From: Larimichthys crocea
Taxonomy: Eukaryota > Chordata > Actinopteri > Sciaenidae
Direction: 5' to 3'
Assembly (NCBI RefSeq): GCF_000972845.2
Contig: NC_040029.1
Location: 2,268,695-2,332,694 of the forward strand
DNA: 64,000 nucleotides
The notes under the pieces are model-generated. The model saw only the letters and a list, made by a program, of their open reading frames with translations, was not told the DNA's origin and made no database searches. The position numbers and the translations under genes are program-made. Numbering within the stretch: the first letter of the stretch is position 1; every line of letters starts with the position of its first letter. Positions 46,266 to 57,165 of the stretch are shown one piece after another.

Positions 46266-48179
46266 ATGGCTCTCGAGTCGCGGATCACGCAGGAAGAAAT
46301 CAAGAAGGAGCCGGAGAAGCCGATCGACAGAGAGAAGGTGAGCTAACCTGCTAGCTCCGATGCTAACAGACTGGTTGATTCAGAAACATTCATCTAACGT
46401 TGTTACAACATAATGTAAGTCATTATTATTCACATCTGCTCCGCATTAACAGTGTCAATAAAATTAATTAAACATCAGCGTCCGCGGCGTGCTGCTGCGA
46501 GCATGCTGGCTAATTATAAATATTCATCCGGTGATCAAAGTTAATTTATTTTTAAGCTACAGCTCATTTGAGACTTTTATAACAAAGCACGACCGTATTT
46601 AAATATAAAATATGTTAAAGTTCATCGTTAAAAGACAGTTTGAATGTTTGAATTGTTGTCGGTAGACATACAAAGCGACAAACAGCTATAAAACTCTTTA
46701 AATTTAATCTCAAACAACACTCAATTTAAATATATTTAAGTAAGTAACTCACCCCACACAGCTGCTGCCTCGTCGGGCCTGTTGCATTTTGTTCAGTGAC
46801 TCTCAGGAGTTCAGACACCTTCACAGGTGTTTCTAATATTCTGTTGATTTGAGCTGAACAAAGCAAACAATATTATGAATTCATGCAGATGTTGTTTACA
46901 TTAGTATAACCATGACTATTAACCTGTTGAGCCTGGATAATATTAGCACTGTTGATACTTGCTGTATGTTGGCATATAAATAAATGTGGAGTTGTAGTTA
47001 CTCGCTGTGGCCACTAGGGGTCAGTGAAACTCAGCCACAGAACAGCACACCTTATCTTCCGGGGCAAACTTTCAAAATAAAACGTGCAGAAAACACAGTG
47101 TATTTGGATTATATTTCTGTGTTGTCTTGCTTATCCAGACAGTCCGCATATGTTACTTTTTAAATCTTGTGTTCGTTGCTTATTATATATCTGGCACGAA
47201 GGAGGTAACTTGGAGGGCGGCAGTAGCTCAGTCCATAGAGACTTGGCTTGGGAACTGGAGGTTGGCTTTAAGTCCAGCATGGACCCAAAATATGGAAGGT
47301 GGACTGGTAGCTGGAGAGGTGCCGGTTCACCTCCTGGGCACCGCAGAGGGGCCCTTGAGAAAGGCACCAAACCCCCCCAACTGCTCGCAGGGTGCCGGTC
47401 TGGCTGTCTGACAATCACTCCACCATCTCTCTCCACATTTGCATGTTTATGAGTCTTGTACTTGTATTGTATGTGTGTTTGGGGTTAAAAATGCATGTAA
47501 ATTTAAAAAAATGAGTGAAAGAAGAATTTCCCCATTGAGGGGATTAATAAAGTATATCTTCTTCTTCTGCCGCTGCAGACCTGTCCCCTTCTGCTGCGAG
47601 TATTCACCACCAACAGTGGCAGACACCACAGAGCAGACGAGTTTGCCCGTGGCAACGTTCCCTCCAGTGAGCTGCAGATATACACATGGTGAGACTGAGA
47701 ACATTTCATGCTTTGTTTGTGTCAAAGTGGCATTTCCCGCTGAGTTTATAAAACAAAAAAGAAAGCACCTTGTAGAAGTACAGCTTACAGTCTCTGCTTC
47801 TGTGTTTGTCAGGATGGATGCTACTCTGAAGGAGCTGACCAGCCTGGTAAAGGAAGTGTATCCGGAGGCGAGGAAAAAGGGGACTCATTTCAGCTTTTCC
47901 ATTGTTTACCCCGACCCTAGAGGGAAAGTGTACAGGTCAGTATCACACCACAGCAGCGCTGGTTGGACACAGTGAATGAGAGTACCCTGGATATTGAAAA
48001 ATGTATCTGTCTCTCCTTTCAGGTTGAAAGATATCGGCAGCACTGTATCCGGCAGGAAGGGCACAGACGACTCCATGACGTTGCAGTCTCAGCGCTTCCA
48101 GATCGGAGACTATCTGGACATAGCTATCACGCCACCCAACAGAGCCCCGCCCCTTAGCACGCGCATGAGGCCCTTCTGA
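46266..48179 (+). CDS. SAP18, Sin3-associated polypeptide 18
   Basis: Four exons, 46266-46337, 47579-47688, 47813-47935 and 48023-48179, join in frame to 153 residues, the length of vertebrate SAP18. The start MALESRITQEEIKKEPEKP and the end 'ITPPNRAPP...MRPF' are characteristic, and the ubiquitin-like fold region ('LKELTSLVKEVYPEARKKGT', 'GRKGTDDSMTL', 'QIGDYLDIAI') is intact. SAP18 is a nuclear protein found in the Sin3-HDAC co-repressor and in the ASAP/PSAP complexes with RNPS1 and Acinus/Pinin, linked to splicing and the exon junction complex. The long first intron holds a SINE whose end abuts exon 2. A poly(A) signal is at 48317. Confidence 0.95.
47213..47569 (+). mobile_element. tRNA-derived SINE in sap18 intron 1
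   Basis: The head resembles a tRNA, with an A-box-like 'tagctcagtccatagag' and a weaker B-box-like 'ggctttaagtcc'. The body contains 'gtgccggttcacctcctggg'. The tail 'cattgaggggattaataaag' is the kind shared with fish LINEs. It is sense to sap18 and ends only about 10 bases before the exon 2 acceptor. Confidence 0.8.
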
Positions 48180-48316
48180 ACGTGCACACACACCAACAAC
48201 AACATGCATACACATACCTACACACATGTGCTACACACACATCAACCTTAATTTTTTTTTTTTGATCATTTTCTCCATGGATGGTTTTTGCCTCGTTTTC
48301 TAAAAATGTGACGTGT

Positions 48317-48322
48317 AATAAA
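48317..48322 (+). terminator. sap18 poly(A) signal
   Basis: AATAAA about 140 bases after the sap18 stop, followed by T- and GT-rich sequence. Confidence 0.65.
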
Positions 48323-48699
48323 GTTGCTGTTTTTTTTCCAAAGTTTCTCAGACTTTCTTGTGCAAACTTAATTTGTATAGTAAGGGGGAAAAAACGCATC
48401 ATTTCATCAGAATAAAAGCACGCCAGTTCACGGCAACAGTTCCTGGTGGCACCACAGTCATGTTTCAAATTTCAAAGTCAGTGGAAATGATGACTGTGAT
48501 CACATGTAACAGCTCCAGGAATCTTGTGAGTTGAAATAATTGAAAGTATCTGTAATTGGAGTTGATTTTCCGACACATAAATGCTACATAAACCTGCTGT
48601 AATGTTATCTCTAAGAAATACTATATATATAATACTGACATTGTTTTTGAGTTCTTGAAGCCAAAAATGTATCAAAATAAAACATGATAGACTTTATAC

Positions 48700-48960
48700 C
48701 AGGGGTCTTCAACCAAGGGTGTCCGCAGAGGTACTGCAGGGGGTCCACCAATTTTTGTAATAATTATTGACAATTTTCATAACATATTCCAAAATAATTT
48801 GTGAGAATTAAAAAAAAAAAAAATTATAGACTAAACTGCATGCGTTAATCTGCAATAAAAAGCTACTTTTGACTAAAACTATTACCATTTATATATTATT
48901 TATAAATGATTCCATTATACGTGAATTTTGTGTCAGTCACAAACAAATATATGCTAATAA
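48700..48960. repeat. Probable hAT-type non-autonomous fragment
   Basis: 'caggggtcttcaaccaaggg' followed by 'gtactgcagggggtcc' resembles the end of a common vertebrate hAT MITE family. Only one end is recognisable, and the right boundary is a guess. Confidence 0.4.
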
Positions 48961-49036
48961 CCCAGCATATAAAGAGGTAAAAGGTGAATAATGGTAGGTA
49001 AAGGTAAATATAAAAGTTATAGGCCAGGCTCATGTA

Positions 49037-49574
49037 CAGAGATGTATGAAGTACTGGAGTAAAGTAGTGAAGTAGAAGTACAAGTGCTATATCAAAAAAC
49101 TGACTTGAGTAGAAGTGTGTTCTTTAAACACCATACTTAAGTGAAAGTACAAAAGTATTCAAAATGTTTTGTACTTAAGTATTGCAAGTAGAAGTATGTT
49201 AAAAAAAGTACTGAAAGTAAAAGTACAAGTAAAAGTAGAAGTACTGTTGTTTATATAATTTCAAATATTTATTAAGGCACAACTCCTAATGTTACAGTGT
49301 TACAATGTTCATGGTAGAGTTCTGTGATTTCCCATGGTCTGTGAATGCGTGAATGCTGAATGAATACGTCTCGTCATGCTGGACGCTACAATAGTAACGA
49401 GTAACGATTCAGCACATGAAAAATGTATCGGAGTAAAAGTATTAAATTCATCAAAAATATGTAGTGCAGTAAAAGTAGAAGTTGGGGGAAAAAATAATAC
49501 TCCAAACAAGTACAGATACTGCATTTTAGTACTTAAGTACAGTACTTAAGTAGTTCCATTTCGTTACTATACAT
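49037..49574. mobile_element. hAT-type non-autonomous transposon
   Basis: Ends in the 'gatgtat...agtaacgaagta' theme typical of fish hAT MITEs ('cagagatgtatgaagtactg' left; 'agtagttccatttcgttact' then 'atacat' right). The body is full of 'aagtacaagtaaaagtagaa' motifs. It is flanked by the 8-bp direct repeat CTCATGTA (49029-49036 and 49575-49582), the target size of hAT elements. It lies between sap18 and rtraf and carries no gene. Confidence 0.8.
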
Positions 49575-49660
49575 CTCATGTATACGCATATCGTGCAGGT
49601 GGTCGGTGAAGGGAGTTTTATTTTGAAAGTTTAAACGGGAAGTTCAACGCTGCCCCCGCG

Positions 49661-49670
49661 GCGCATGCGT
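49661..49670 (+). promoter_or_regulatory. NRF1-like site in the rtraf promoter
   Basis: GCGCATGCGT matches the palindromic NRF1 consensus and lies about 100 bases before the rtraf ATG in a CpG-rich promoter without TATA. Function is inferred from the motif only. Confidence 0.5.
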
Positions 49671-49766
49671 ATTGCCACACACTTGACAGGCTAGCTGCAG
49701 GGGTAGCCGAGTTAGCGGTGTGTTAGCCACGTAAAGTTTGGACTCGGACGCAGAGCAGGCGGTGAA

Positions 49767-50109
49767 ATGTTCCGGAGAAAGCTGACGGCCTTGGACTATC
49801 ACAACCCCAACACCTTCGACTGCAGAGGTGAGAGAGGAGCCGCCGGCGGGCCGCGGGAGTGAAGCGTGGAGCCGGCTAACGTGTCAGGAAACAGCGTCAA
49901 TGCTGCTTCTGGCTCACACAGCTGCATGTTTATTACCTCTTAGCACGCCACGGTTAAAAAGAAAACAACTTATTTAGTAAAGTTACCGACTTTAAATGTC
50001 AGCTACACCCCTAATATGAAAGTTATCCGTCATTATTTTACATATTTAATTGTAATAATGCACGTCAGATGTGTGTACGTGGTCACTGAGCTGTTATAAT
50101 GTTGACTTA

Positions 50110-50160
<51 letters not shown>

Positions 50161-52066
50161 GTGTGTTTTGTCTCTTGCTCAGATGAGACACAGTTCAGAA
50201 ACTGCATCGTGTGGCTGGAGGACCAGAAGATTAGACACTATAAGATCGAGGACAGAGGAAACCTGAGGAACATCCCGAGCTCAGACTGGCCCCAAGCCTA
50301 CCAGAAGGTGACACCACCACCACCAGCACCATCACCATCACCATCACATGCCTGTAAAAAAACACCACCTCAAAGCTCAGATGAGTTCATTGTTGTGCAT
50401 CTGTCCTTTCCCTGTGTGCAGTACCTGCAGGACGTGAGCTGTCCATTCGGAGTCCAGGAGAGACAGGAGGCCTTGGACTGGTTACTGGGCCTGGCTGTGC
50501 GATATGAATACGGAGACAATGGTATGATCAGCATGTGCATGTGAAGTCTTAAAGGATAAACTCTGGGGAATCTAATTAACACTCCCTAAATCCAGATTTA
50601 GGGAGTGTTAATTATATTTTCCAGATTTAGTCAGAGCTGTTGTCATGGCTGCTGATCTGTAGAGCAACAATATAAGTGGCTGACATGCTGATACTATGTT
50701 GCAACACTGCTGGTGACCAGTAGATGGAGACATTATAAAGGGAGCGATGTTTTCTAATGCTGCCAGCTCACCAGGACAGAAACAAATGAACTCCAAACTT
50801 ATTTCAAATAATTCCTCATGCTCACTGGCTCCTATTTTAAGTCCTCACTGTATATGAAGGTGTGTTTTGCGTGTCTCCTCAGTGGATAAGTATAAGAAGT
50901 GTGAGCCGATGGCAGCCTCCAGCAACAGCGACAAACTAGTAGACCCCCTCGTCAACCTTGACAGTGAGTAGAAACACCTTTCTGCCCCGTTCCTCCGTCT
51001 GTCCTTGAACTCCACATTCTTGTGTCTTTGATGTCGTCTTCTCTTTGTTCCAGGTAAAAGATGAAATCATCTGTTATGTTTATGTCTCGCAGGTAATTCT
51101 CCAGATTTCAAAGCAGGAGTGATGGCTCTGTCGAACATTCTCAAGATACAACGGCACGATGACTACCTGGTTATGCTCAAGGTGGGAGTTTGTTCACTCT
51201 GTGTATGTGTGTGTGAACATGTTTTCTTCTCATTATACTTATTTAATATACAAACACTTTCTATTTTCTTGTCCTCCTGGCAGGCCATTCGTATTCTGAT
51301 CCAGGAGAGACTTTCTCCAGAAGCCATCACTAAAGCCAGCCAGAACAGAGAGGTAAACAAACATTTTGCACCGATCAAACGATCAAAGCAGCAGAGGTCG
51401 AGGTATTCAGACATTTATGCCTTATTTCCACTGCATGGTACAGCTCGACTCGACTCCACCAGGTGCTCTCCTCGATTTTTGTTCCACTTTCACGGTTGCT
51501 CCATGTCGCCCTAGTTTCTCTCTCATCAGTCAGTCTGCTTGATACTAAAAAAAGTAACCAGGTACTATCCACAACGTTTGCCAAGAGAAAACCAGAAAAC
51601 AACACTTCCAAATGAGTTCATTTGAGTTGTACCATTTAGTACATTTACATTTTTATTTGAGGATGATATGCTCTCTCTAACTGGACTGTTGTCCCAGTCA
51701 TGTATATTTGTAATGCGTATATGTGCTTGTGTTTTCCAGGGTATCCCAGTAGCCTTAGACAATCACATCCTGGGTTTCGACACTGGAGGTGAGTGCTGCT
51801 TTCATGGTGATTTATTGACATCCACTCACACAGGCAGTCTTGTGTGGATCCATGTGAGCACATATTCAGTCATCACAGCAAAAGTCAATTCAATTTTTTC
51901 TTCTTTCTCAGACGCGACCCTGAACGAAGCGGCTCAGATCCTGCGCCTGCTGCACATCGAGGAGCTGAGAGAGCTCCAGACCAGGATCAACGAGGCAATC
52001 GTCGCCGTCCAGGCCATCATAGCCGACCCCAAGACAGATCACAGGCTGGGCAAGGTCGGCAGATGA
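49767..52066 (+). CDS. RTRAF (C14orf166/hCLE), RNA transcription, translation and transport factor
   Basis: Eight exons join in frame: 49767-49827, 50183-50307, 50422-50521, 50883-50963, 51093-51181, 51284-51352, 51740-51788 and 51912-52066, giving 242 residues against about 244 in mammals. The start MFRRKLTALDYHNPNTFDC and the end 'ADPKTDHRLGKVGR' are diagnostic, with a C-terminal helical region (LRLLHIEELRELQTRINEAI) of coiled-coil type. RTRAF is a nuclear-cytoplasmic RNA-binding protein of the tRNA ligase complex (with RTCB and DDX1) and associates with RNA polymerase II and RNA transport granules. It is convergent with nid2; the two are also neighbours in human 14q22. Introns contain a (GT)n tract and a 20-bp palindrome. 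Confidence 0.95.
50113..50160. repeat. (GT)n microsatellite in rtraf intron 1
   Basis: About 23 GT units ending 23 bases before the exon 2 acceptor at 50182. Confidence 0.95.
50573..50614. repeat. Near-perfect palindrome in rtraf intron 3
   Basis: Arms 50573-50592 (taattaacactccctaaatc) and 50595-50614 are exact complements with only two bases between. Weak further pairing ('ctggggaat' and 'attttccag') extends the inversion, as in a small hairpin MITE. Confidence 0.8.
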
Positions 52067-52689
52067 GAGCGAGGATGAAGAGGGACGCTGCAGGAAGGAA
52101 GGAAGGAAGGAAAACAAGGGAGGGAGTGACTGAACTACGGGAGTTTTAATTTGATTTTGAGAGGAAAAGCCTTACTCCGTTTGAATTGGACATAAATGAG
52201 TTTGTTTTTCGTTGTTGCATGAGATCAGACTGTTCAAATTGGGAATTTGGAGCAAAGTTGTGGAAAGTTCTCAGATACTGGTTTTCCTTTTTGTACGGCA
52301 GCAGTTTACACCAACAGTTTCTGAGTAGTTAGTGTTGAAACACTCGTTTCTTTTAGTCTTTAATTTCTTCAAAGACTTTGGTTGAACCATCTGATGATCT
52401 CCTGGCTGCCACAATCTCTCCCTTAACAGAAACCACAGAGAAGCTTCAGAAATCTTCAAACTGAAGGTTATATTTGTATCTTGTCTTAAAGAGGAAACTT
52501 TTTGTTTTTGCAGATGGAACAAAAGCTTATTTTGAAAAGGTCTACAGTGACGCTGTGTGGGGAAAATATATAAACCCAGCTGAACACAGTCCGGCTCCTG
52601 TGCTTCTTGTGTGTTGTGATGTTCGGTGATAATTCTCCTCCGTTAAGCATCGACGCAATAACCTGCAAGAAGTCCGTCAAGTACCAAAT

Positions 52690-53568
52690 CACATTTTATT
52701 GTTATAAATATCACATCTTATAAAAAGATAAAGATTTGAAAAGTAGAAGTAGTAAAAAATATTTGGCAAAAAAAAAAAAAAGTAACGTCATTTCATGTGT
52801 GAAATACAGATTAGTAGTGCAGAGAGATATGGCAGGACCAGTCGCTGTGATCTTTTAGTCAAGAGTTCAGTGAGTAGATGGATCCCACTCTCATGTATTA
52901 GAGCCAGGACATGATAAGCTTTGCCCGGCATAAAGACTGAAAGTAGAAGGAAGCCAGAGGTTCACCTGCTACCTGCCAAGAAAGAGCTGGTAACTAGCTT
53001 CATATTTAATATACAGACATGAGAGTGGGACCGATCTTAACATTTAACTCTAAAAAAACAGATTTCCTCAAACATTCACTGAATAATTAGCCTGTGTTTA
53101 AAGCCACTGTGTCCAGCTGATCAAAAACAAATGTGATAAGACACGTTTTTAAAGCTCTTCATTCTTTGGCTTGACACTCTTAACACATTTTAAGATCTGA
53201 TTTCATCGCTCTGTGTTTTCTGGATCTTTAATCGATAGAAAAACTAAAATAGCTCACGTACAAAAATACAGTAGAAAAAAAAAAAAAAAACTAAAAATGA
53301 GGTATAAAACAAATTTACAAAACATTATTTTGGGGTTATATCTTTAAGGTGAGATAATGGGGGTGGGGTCAGGGTGAGTGGAGGGGTTGTAAATTTGCTC
53401 TGATGGTTCATCTGGCAAGAGGAAGCCATCTCGCTTCCTACTGAGTGTCCTTTCTTCTGAGGGACACTGGAGAGGACACTTCTGCTGCTCCTGCCCTCTG
53501 ATCAGGAATCACCCCAGAACTTTAGCACCAAAGGACCCCGCGGCTGCCAGTCCGTCGTTAGTGGCTCC
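52690..53568 (-). other. Candidate nid2 3' UTR terminal exon
   Basis: On the minus strand a strong acceptor (gtgtctcag, ending at 53569) opens an exon that runs to AATAAA at 52695-52700 (minus). It would receive the donor AAG|GTGTGT at 55529/55528, one base after the nid2 stop codon. It overlaps or abuts the 3' UTR of rtraf. A 19-codon open frame at its start is not counted as coding because the nid2 stop precedes it. Confidence 0.5.
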
Positions 53569-55528
53569 CTGAGACACAAATCAGACATTTTTATGACTCG
53601 GACACATTAAATTTCTCCTTTTTATAGTTAGTTTACAGCTCCGAGGGGAAACCAAGAGTCAAAGGTCTGATTTTCTCTTCCTGTGCGAATCCAAATGTGA
53701 CGGGAAGAAAGCTTAAGTGCAGCGGCGGGTTAATGACCCTCCATCCCGAACAAAGCCCCGCTCTTAACAAGTTGTGGCGACTGAGAATTATCTCCGTAAA
53801 GAGCATGTGTGTGAGTGTGTGTTCATGTATTCAACAATAACAGCTTTTAAGCCTCTTACAAGCAGCTCTCAAACCCTTAACAAGTGTGTTTTAGAGCTGT
53901 CATCATGGTCCGAATTACAGCGCACATCTTTGAAGCCGGTGGCTGTTATTTCGCGTGAGGCTTTAGAGAGTGTGAGGACGCGCAGACGTGACATTTACAG
54001 CAACACACACTGGTGATTGGCATTGCTCTGAGCATTCTGACAGTCAGACGCACAAACTCTTCTATCGTGACCAGACTTACTCGCCGTGCAGATGTGTGTG
54101 GCTTTGACAGCGACACCTGCCAAGGTGCTACTTTAGGGATTATCCTGTGTTTAGACGGCTACTTTGTACTTTACCACGAGGCTTTGAAAAGACGCGAAGC
54201 CATCTGCAGACATCAGCACATCAAACATGACGCACACAAACACAAAATACAGGTAGAGGCTCACAAACAGCTGTATAATCATTGTTCTTTGGTCTCATGC
54301 GCGCACACACACACACATAGACCACAAGAAGAGGAGCACAGACAGCTGTGTAATCATTCTTCTTGTGTCTATTTCATACACACACAGGTATAGGTGTGGA
54401 GTAAAGGGTGTAAGCCAGCTGTGTGATGTGTTTTGTGGGTGGAGGGGGATGAAACGAACTGTGGTTTCTTTACACAATAAAAGTCACATTTACAGTTAAC
54501 AATGCTTACTTGTTAATCAGGCCCATAACACCCCCAATATCATATTTCATAGTCATTCTATTCAGATTTGATATCCAGTTTGATTCAGATGTGTTTGGAA
54601 ATAGCTGAACTCACATCCGTCTCAAAGCCAAGACTTCTGAAGACTTTCTCTCTTTTACCAAACGGAGGTAAAACATCAACCGAATGCGACAGAAACAAAT
54701 GAACACTCACCAAATGTCTTGGTTAGTCTTTCCACTGTTCCAAAAATCACCGACTCGATATAAATAGCCGACATGAATCCTCAGTTCACAGTGTGAGATG
54801 CGAACATGTTGTAGTAAAATGACTGTTTTTGTCAAAGGAGTCTGGTCTGGTGGGATTTGAACACAGCGTCCGTCAGCATTACTCTGCTGATTTCCAATGA
54901 ACGTGTATTTTTACTCCGACTTCTCTGGATGTTTTGCTCAACTCTGATATCATATCAGCAGTTTTAATATTTTAATCCAGAGACAGAGTGACAATGTCTT
55001 CTTGATATTTGTCATCTGATACAAGTGTTTGAAGGCAAACATGTTTTGTGACACACTGGGAGTTCAAACTGCGACCTGGAGCTGCTGCTGCTTTCACTGC
55101 ACAGCCTGCGGAGACGTTGCGTAACCGGTTCCTGTGTTTCCTTTAGACTCGAGCGCGGCGCTCTCCTCCACCGCCTCCCCGTGTGGGGTTAACTGTGTCT
55201 TTTGTCTCGCTGCCTTCAGGGGGTTAAGGTGACATCTGGTGGGAGTTGACTGATGCGATGACATCACATGCACACAAACCAATGAGCTCACTGTCTGGTA
55301 CACCTTGAAGTCAGTGTGTGTGTGTTAGAGAGAGGGCGTTTGGTGGTTGTTATTATATGGAGCGCAAATTACCCGTCTGAAAACTAAAGAGTGTGTGTGT
55401 GTGTGTGTGTGTAAGTGAAAGAGAGTGATAGTGTGTGTGTGTTTGTAAGAAACAGCAGGGCAACCACATCCAATCAGTAGAGCATCAAAGCCTGTGCATT
55501 AAGATGTCAAAAAGTACACGATACACAC
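53569..55528 (-). other. Probable terminal intron of nid2
   Basis: No coding exon recognised. It includes GT-rich tracts near 55320-55445 and CA runs near 54305 and 54380. Confidence 0.45.
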
Positions 55529-55529
55529 C

Positions 55530-56789
55530 TTATAGACATTGGCTGGTTGCTATGGCGATGCCGTACAGGTGAGAGCGCTGGTCAGGGAGGTATTCATCAG
55601 TGAACTGACTGCTGTCTTTGCTCACTGCGATCACTCCGTCCCTGCGAGGCAGCAGACACAGAGAGAGGGTTAAGACGTCAGCAGGGCTTCAGCAGAGCTC
55701 GTCGATCGGTGACGAGGAAATAATAAATGACTTAACGTGATGTAGAACGATAAATGAACATGGCTACCTCCTCCAGTCAGTGTAATAGAAGTGGTTCTTG
55801 TAGTAGACCATGCTGAACGGGTAGTTGAGGCTGGAGTGGATCACTTTGCGACCTGAACCATCCGGGGAGACACACTCCAAGCGCTTCGTACCTGATTTGA
55901 ATGAAGATTTTTAGCGTATTGATTTTTAGATTCAAATTGTATTTTTACAAATGAATTGCTGCTGCGAACGCTGACTTTCAAGTTCAGGTCTCACATTTGA
56001 AACGTGCCTAAAAGTAAAAGTAAAGAATTATTGTGTGTTCACCTGCATCAGCCCAGCAGACTTGTCCTGAAGACGAGTCATAGGTGAGAGCGTTTGGCAA
56101 ACCGATCCCGTCTGACACCACCACTTTGCGGTTCTGACCGTCCACCGTTGAGCTCTCGATCTTCGGAGCCTCTCTGTTCCAGTCTGTCCAGTACAGAGTG
56201 CTGCAGACACAAACACAGCAGTGAGGGATTAAACTCCATCCTGCTAATGATTTCACTTCATCTCAGCTGGACTAACTCTGTGCTGAAGCTCTCTTCGCAG
56301 TGTGTGTGTGTGTGGACACGCTGGGATCTGGCTAATATAAAGAGACAAGAAGAAAACCACACACAAGCATTCAGACAACCACACACGGGCGGGTACATAA
56401 AGGTACAAGAGCACGGGGCTCGAGGGAGCAGCTGTCTCGTTCTGATGAGGTCATGGTCAGGTTACTCTGAGCAACGTGTGACCTTTGACCCCAGCTCTCT
56501 CGGTGCATATTTTGGAGCCGTTTCATCTGTATGCGTCAGAAAATATGAACCACGCTGGCTAACTCAGGCAGACATTTTTTAACTTTGGGATAAATATTTC
56601 TCGTGGACGCGTTTCTGCGATGCATTAAATCAGATTAAAATCTCAGCACAATGATAACTGAGCTTTAGGCAGAGTGTGTGTGGGCTGCTTATGACGCCAC
56701 ACTGCTTTTCATCTGTAGATGATGGTGTACATGTGGGCAGTCCACTGGGAACGACAGGTAATACACACCACATGAGCAATCAGCTTACA

Positions 56790-56838
<49 letters not shown>

Positions 56839-57110
56839 CATGTTTATGAGCGTGTACGTTAATCAGCTTGATGAACCTATGGGCGAGCAGATGTTGGTGT
56901 GTGAGACGTTCGTACACGTGTGCATGCTTTTATGTGTGTGCACGTAATTTCGGCGTGTCTGCTATGCTGTGTGCGATTATGTTTCTGTGTGTGTGTGTGT
57001 GTGTGTGAGAGCGTAACATGTGCAGGCTCAGAAATCACGGAGCACATGCTTCATCATACGTGTACCCGTGTGAAGCAGTAATTACCTTTAAGGACTTGGC
57101 TTTTTGTCAG

Positions 57111-57165
<55 letters not shown>

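Noticed and set aside
47213..47290. A tRNA gene on the plus strand
   Set aside because: A-box and weak B-box are present but no cloverleaf could be closed, and it continues into a SINE body and tail.
47439..47975. A 178-codon plus-strand open frame
   Set aside because: It runs through the SINE, intron and sap18 exons 2-3 without respecting splice sites; only the sap18 exon parts are real.
54013..54393. A 126-codon open frame in the terminal nid2 intron
   Set aside because: Rich in His/Thr from CA repeats, with no domain, splice context or conserved pattern.
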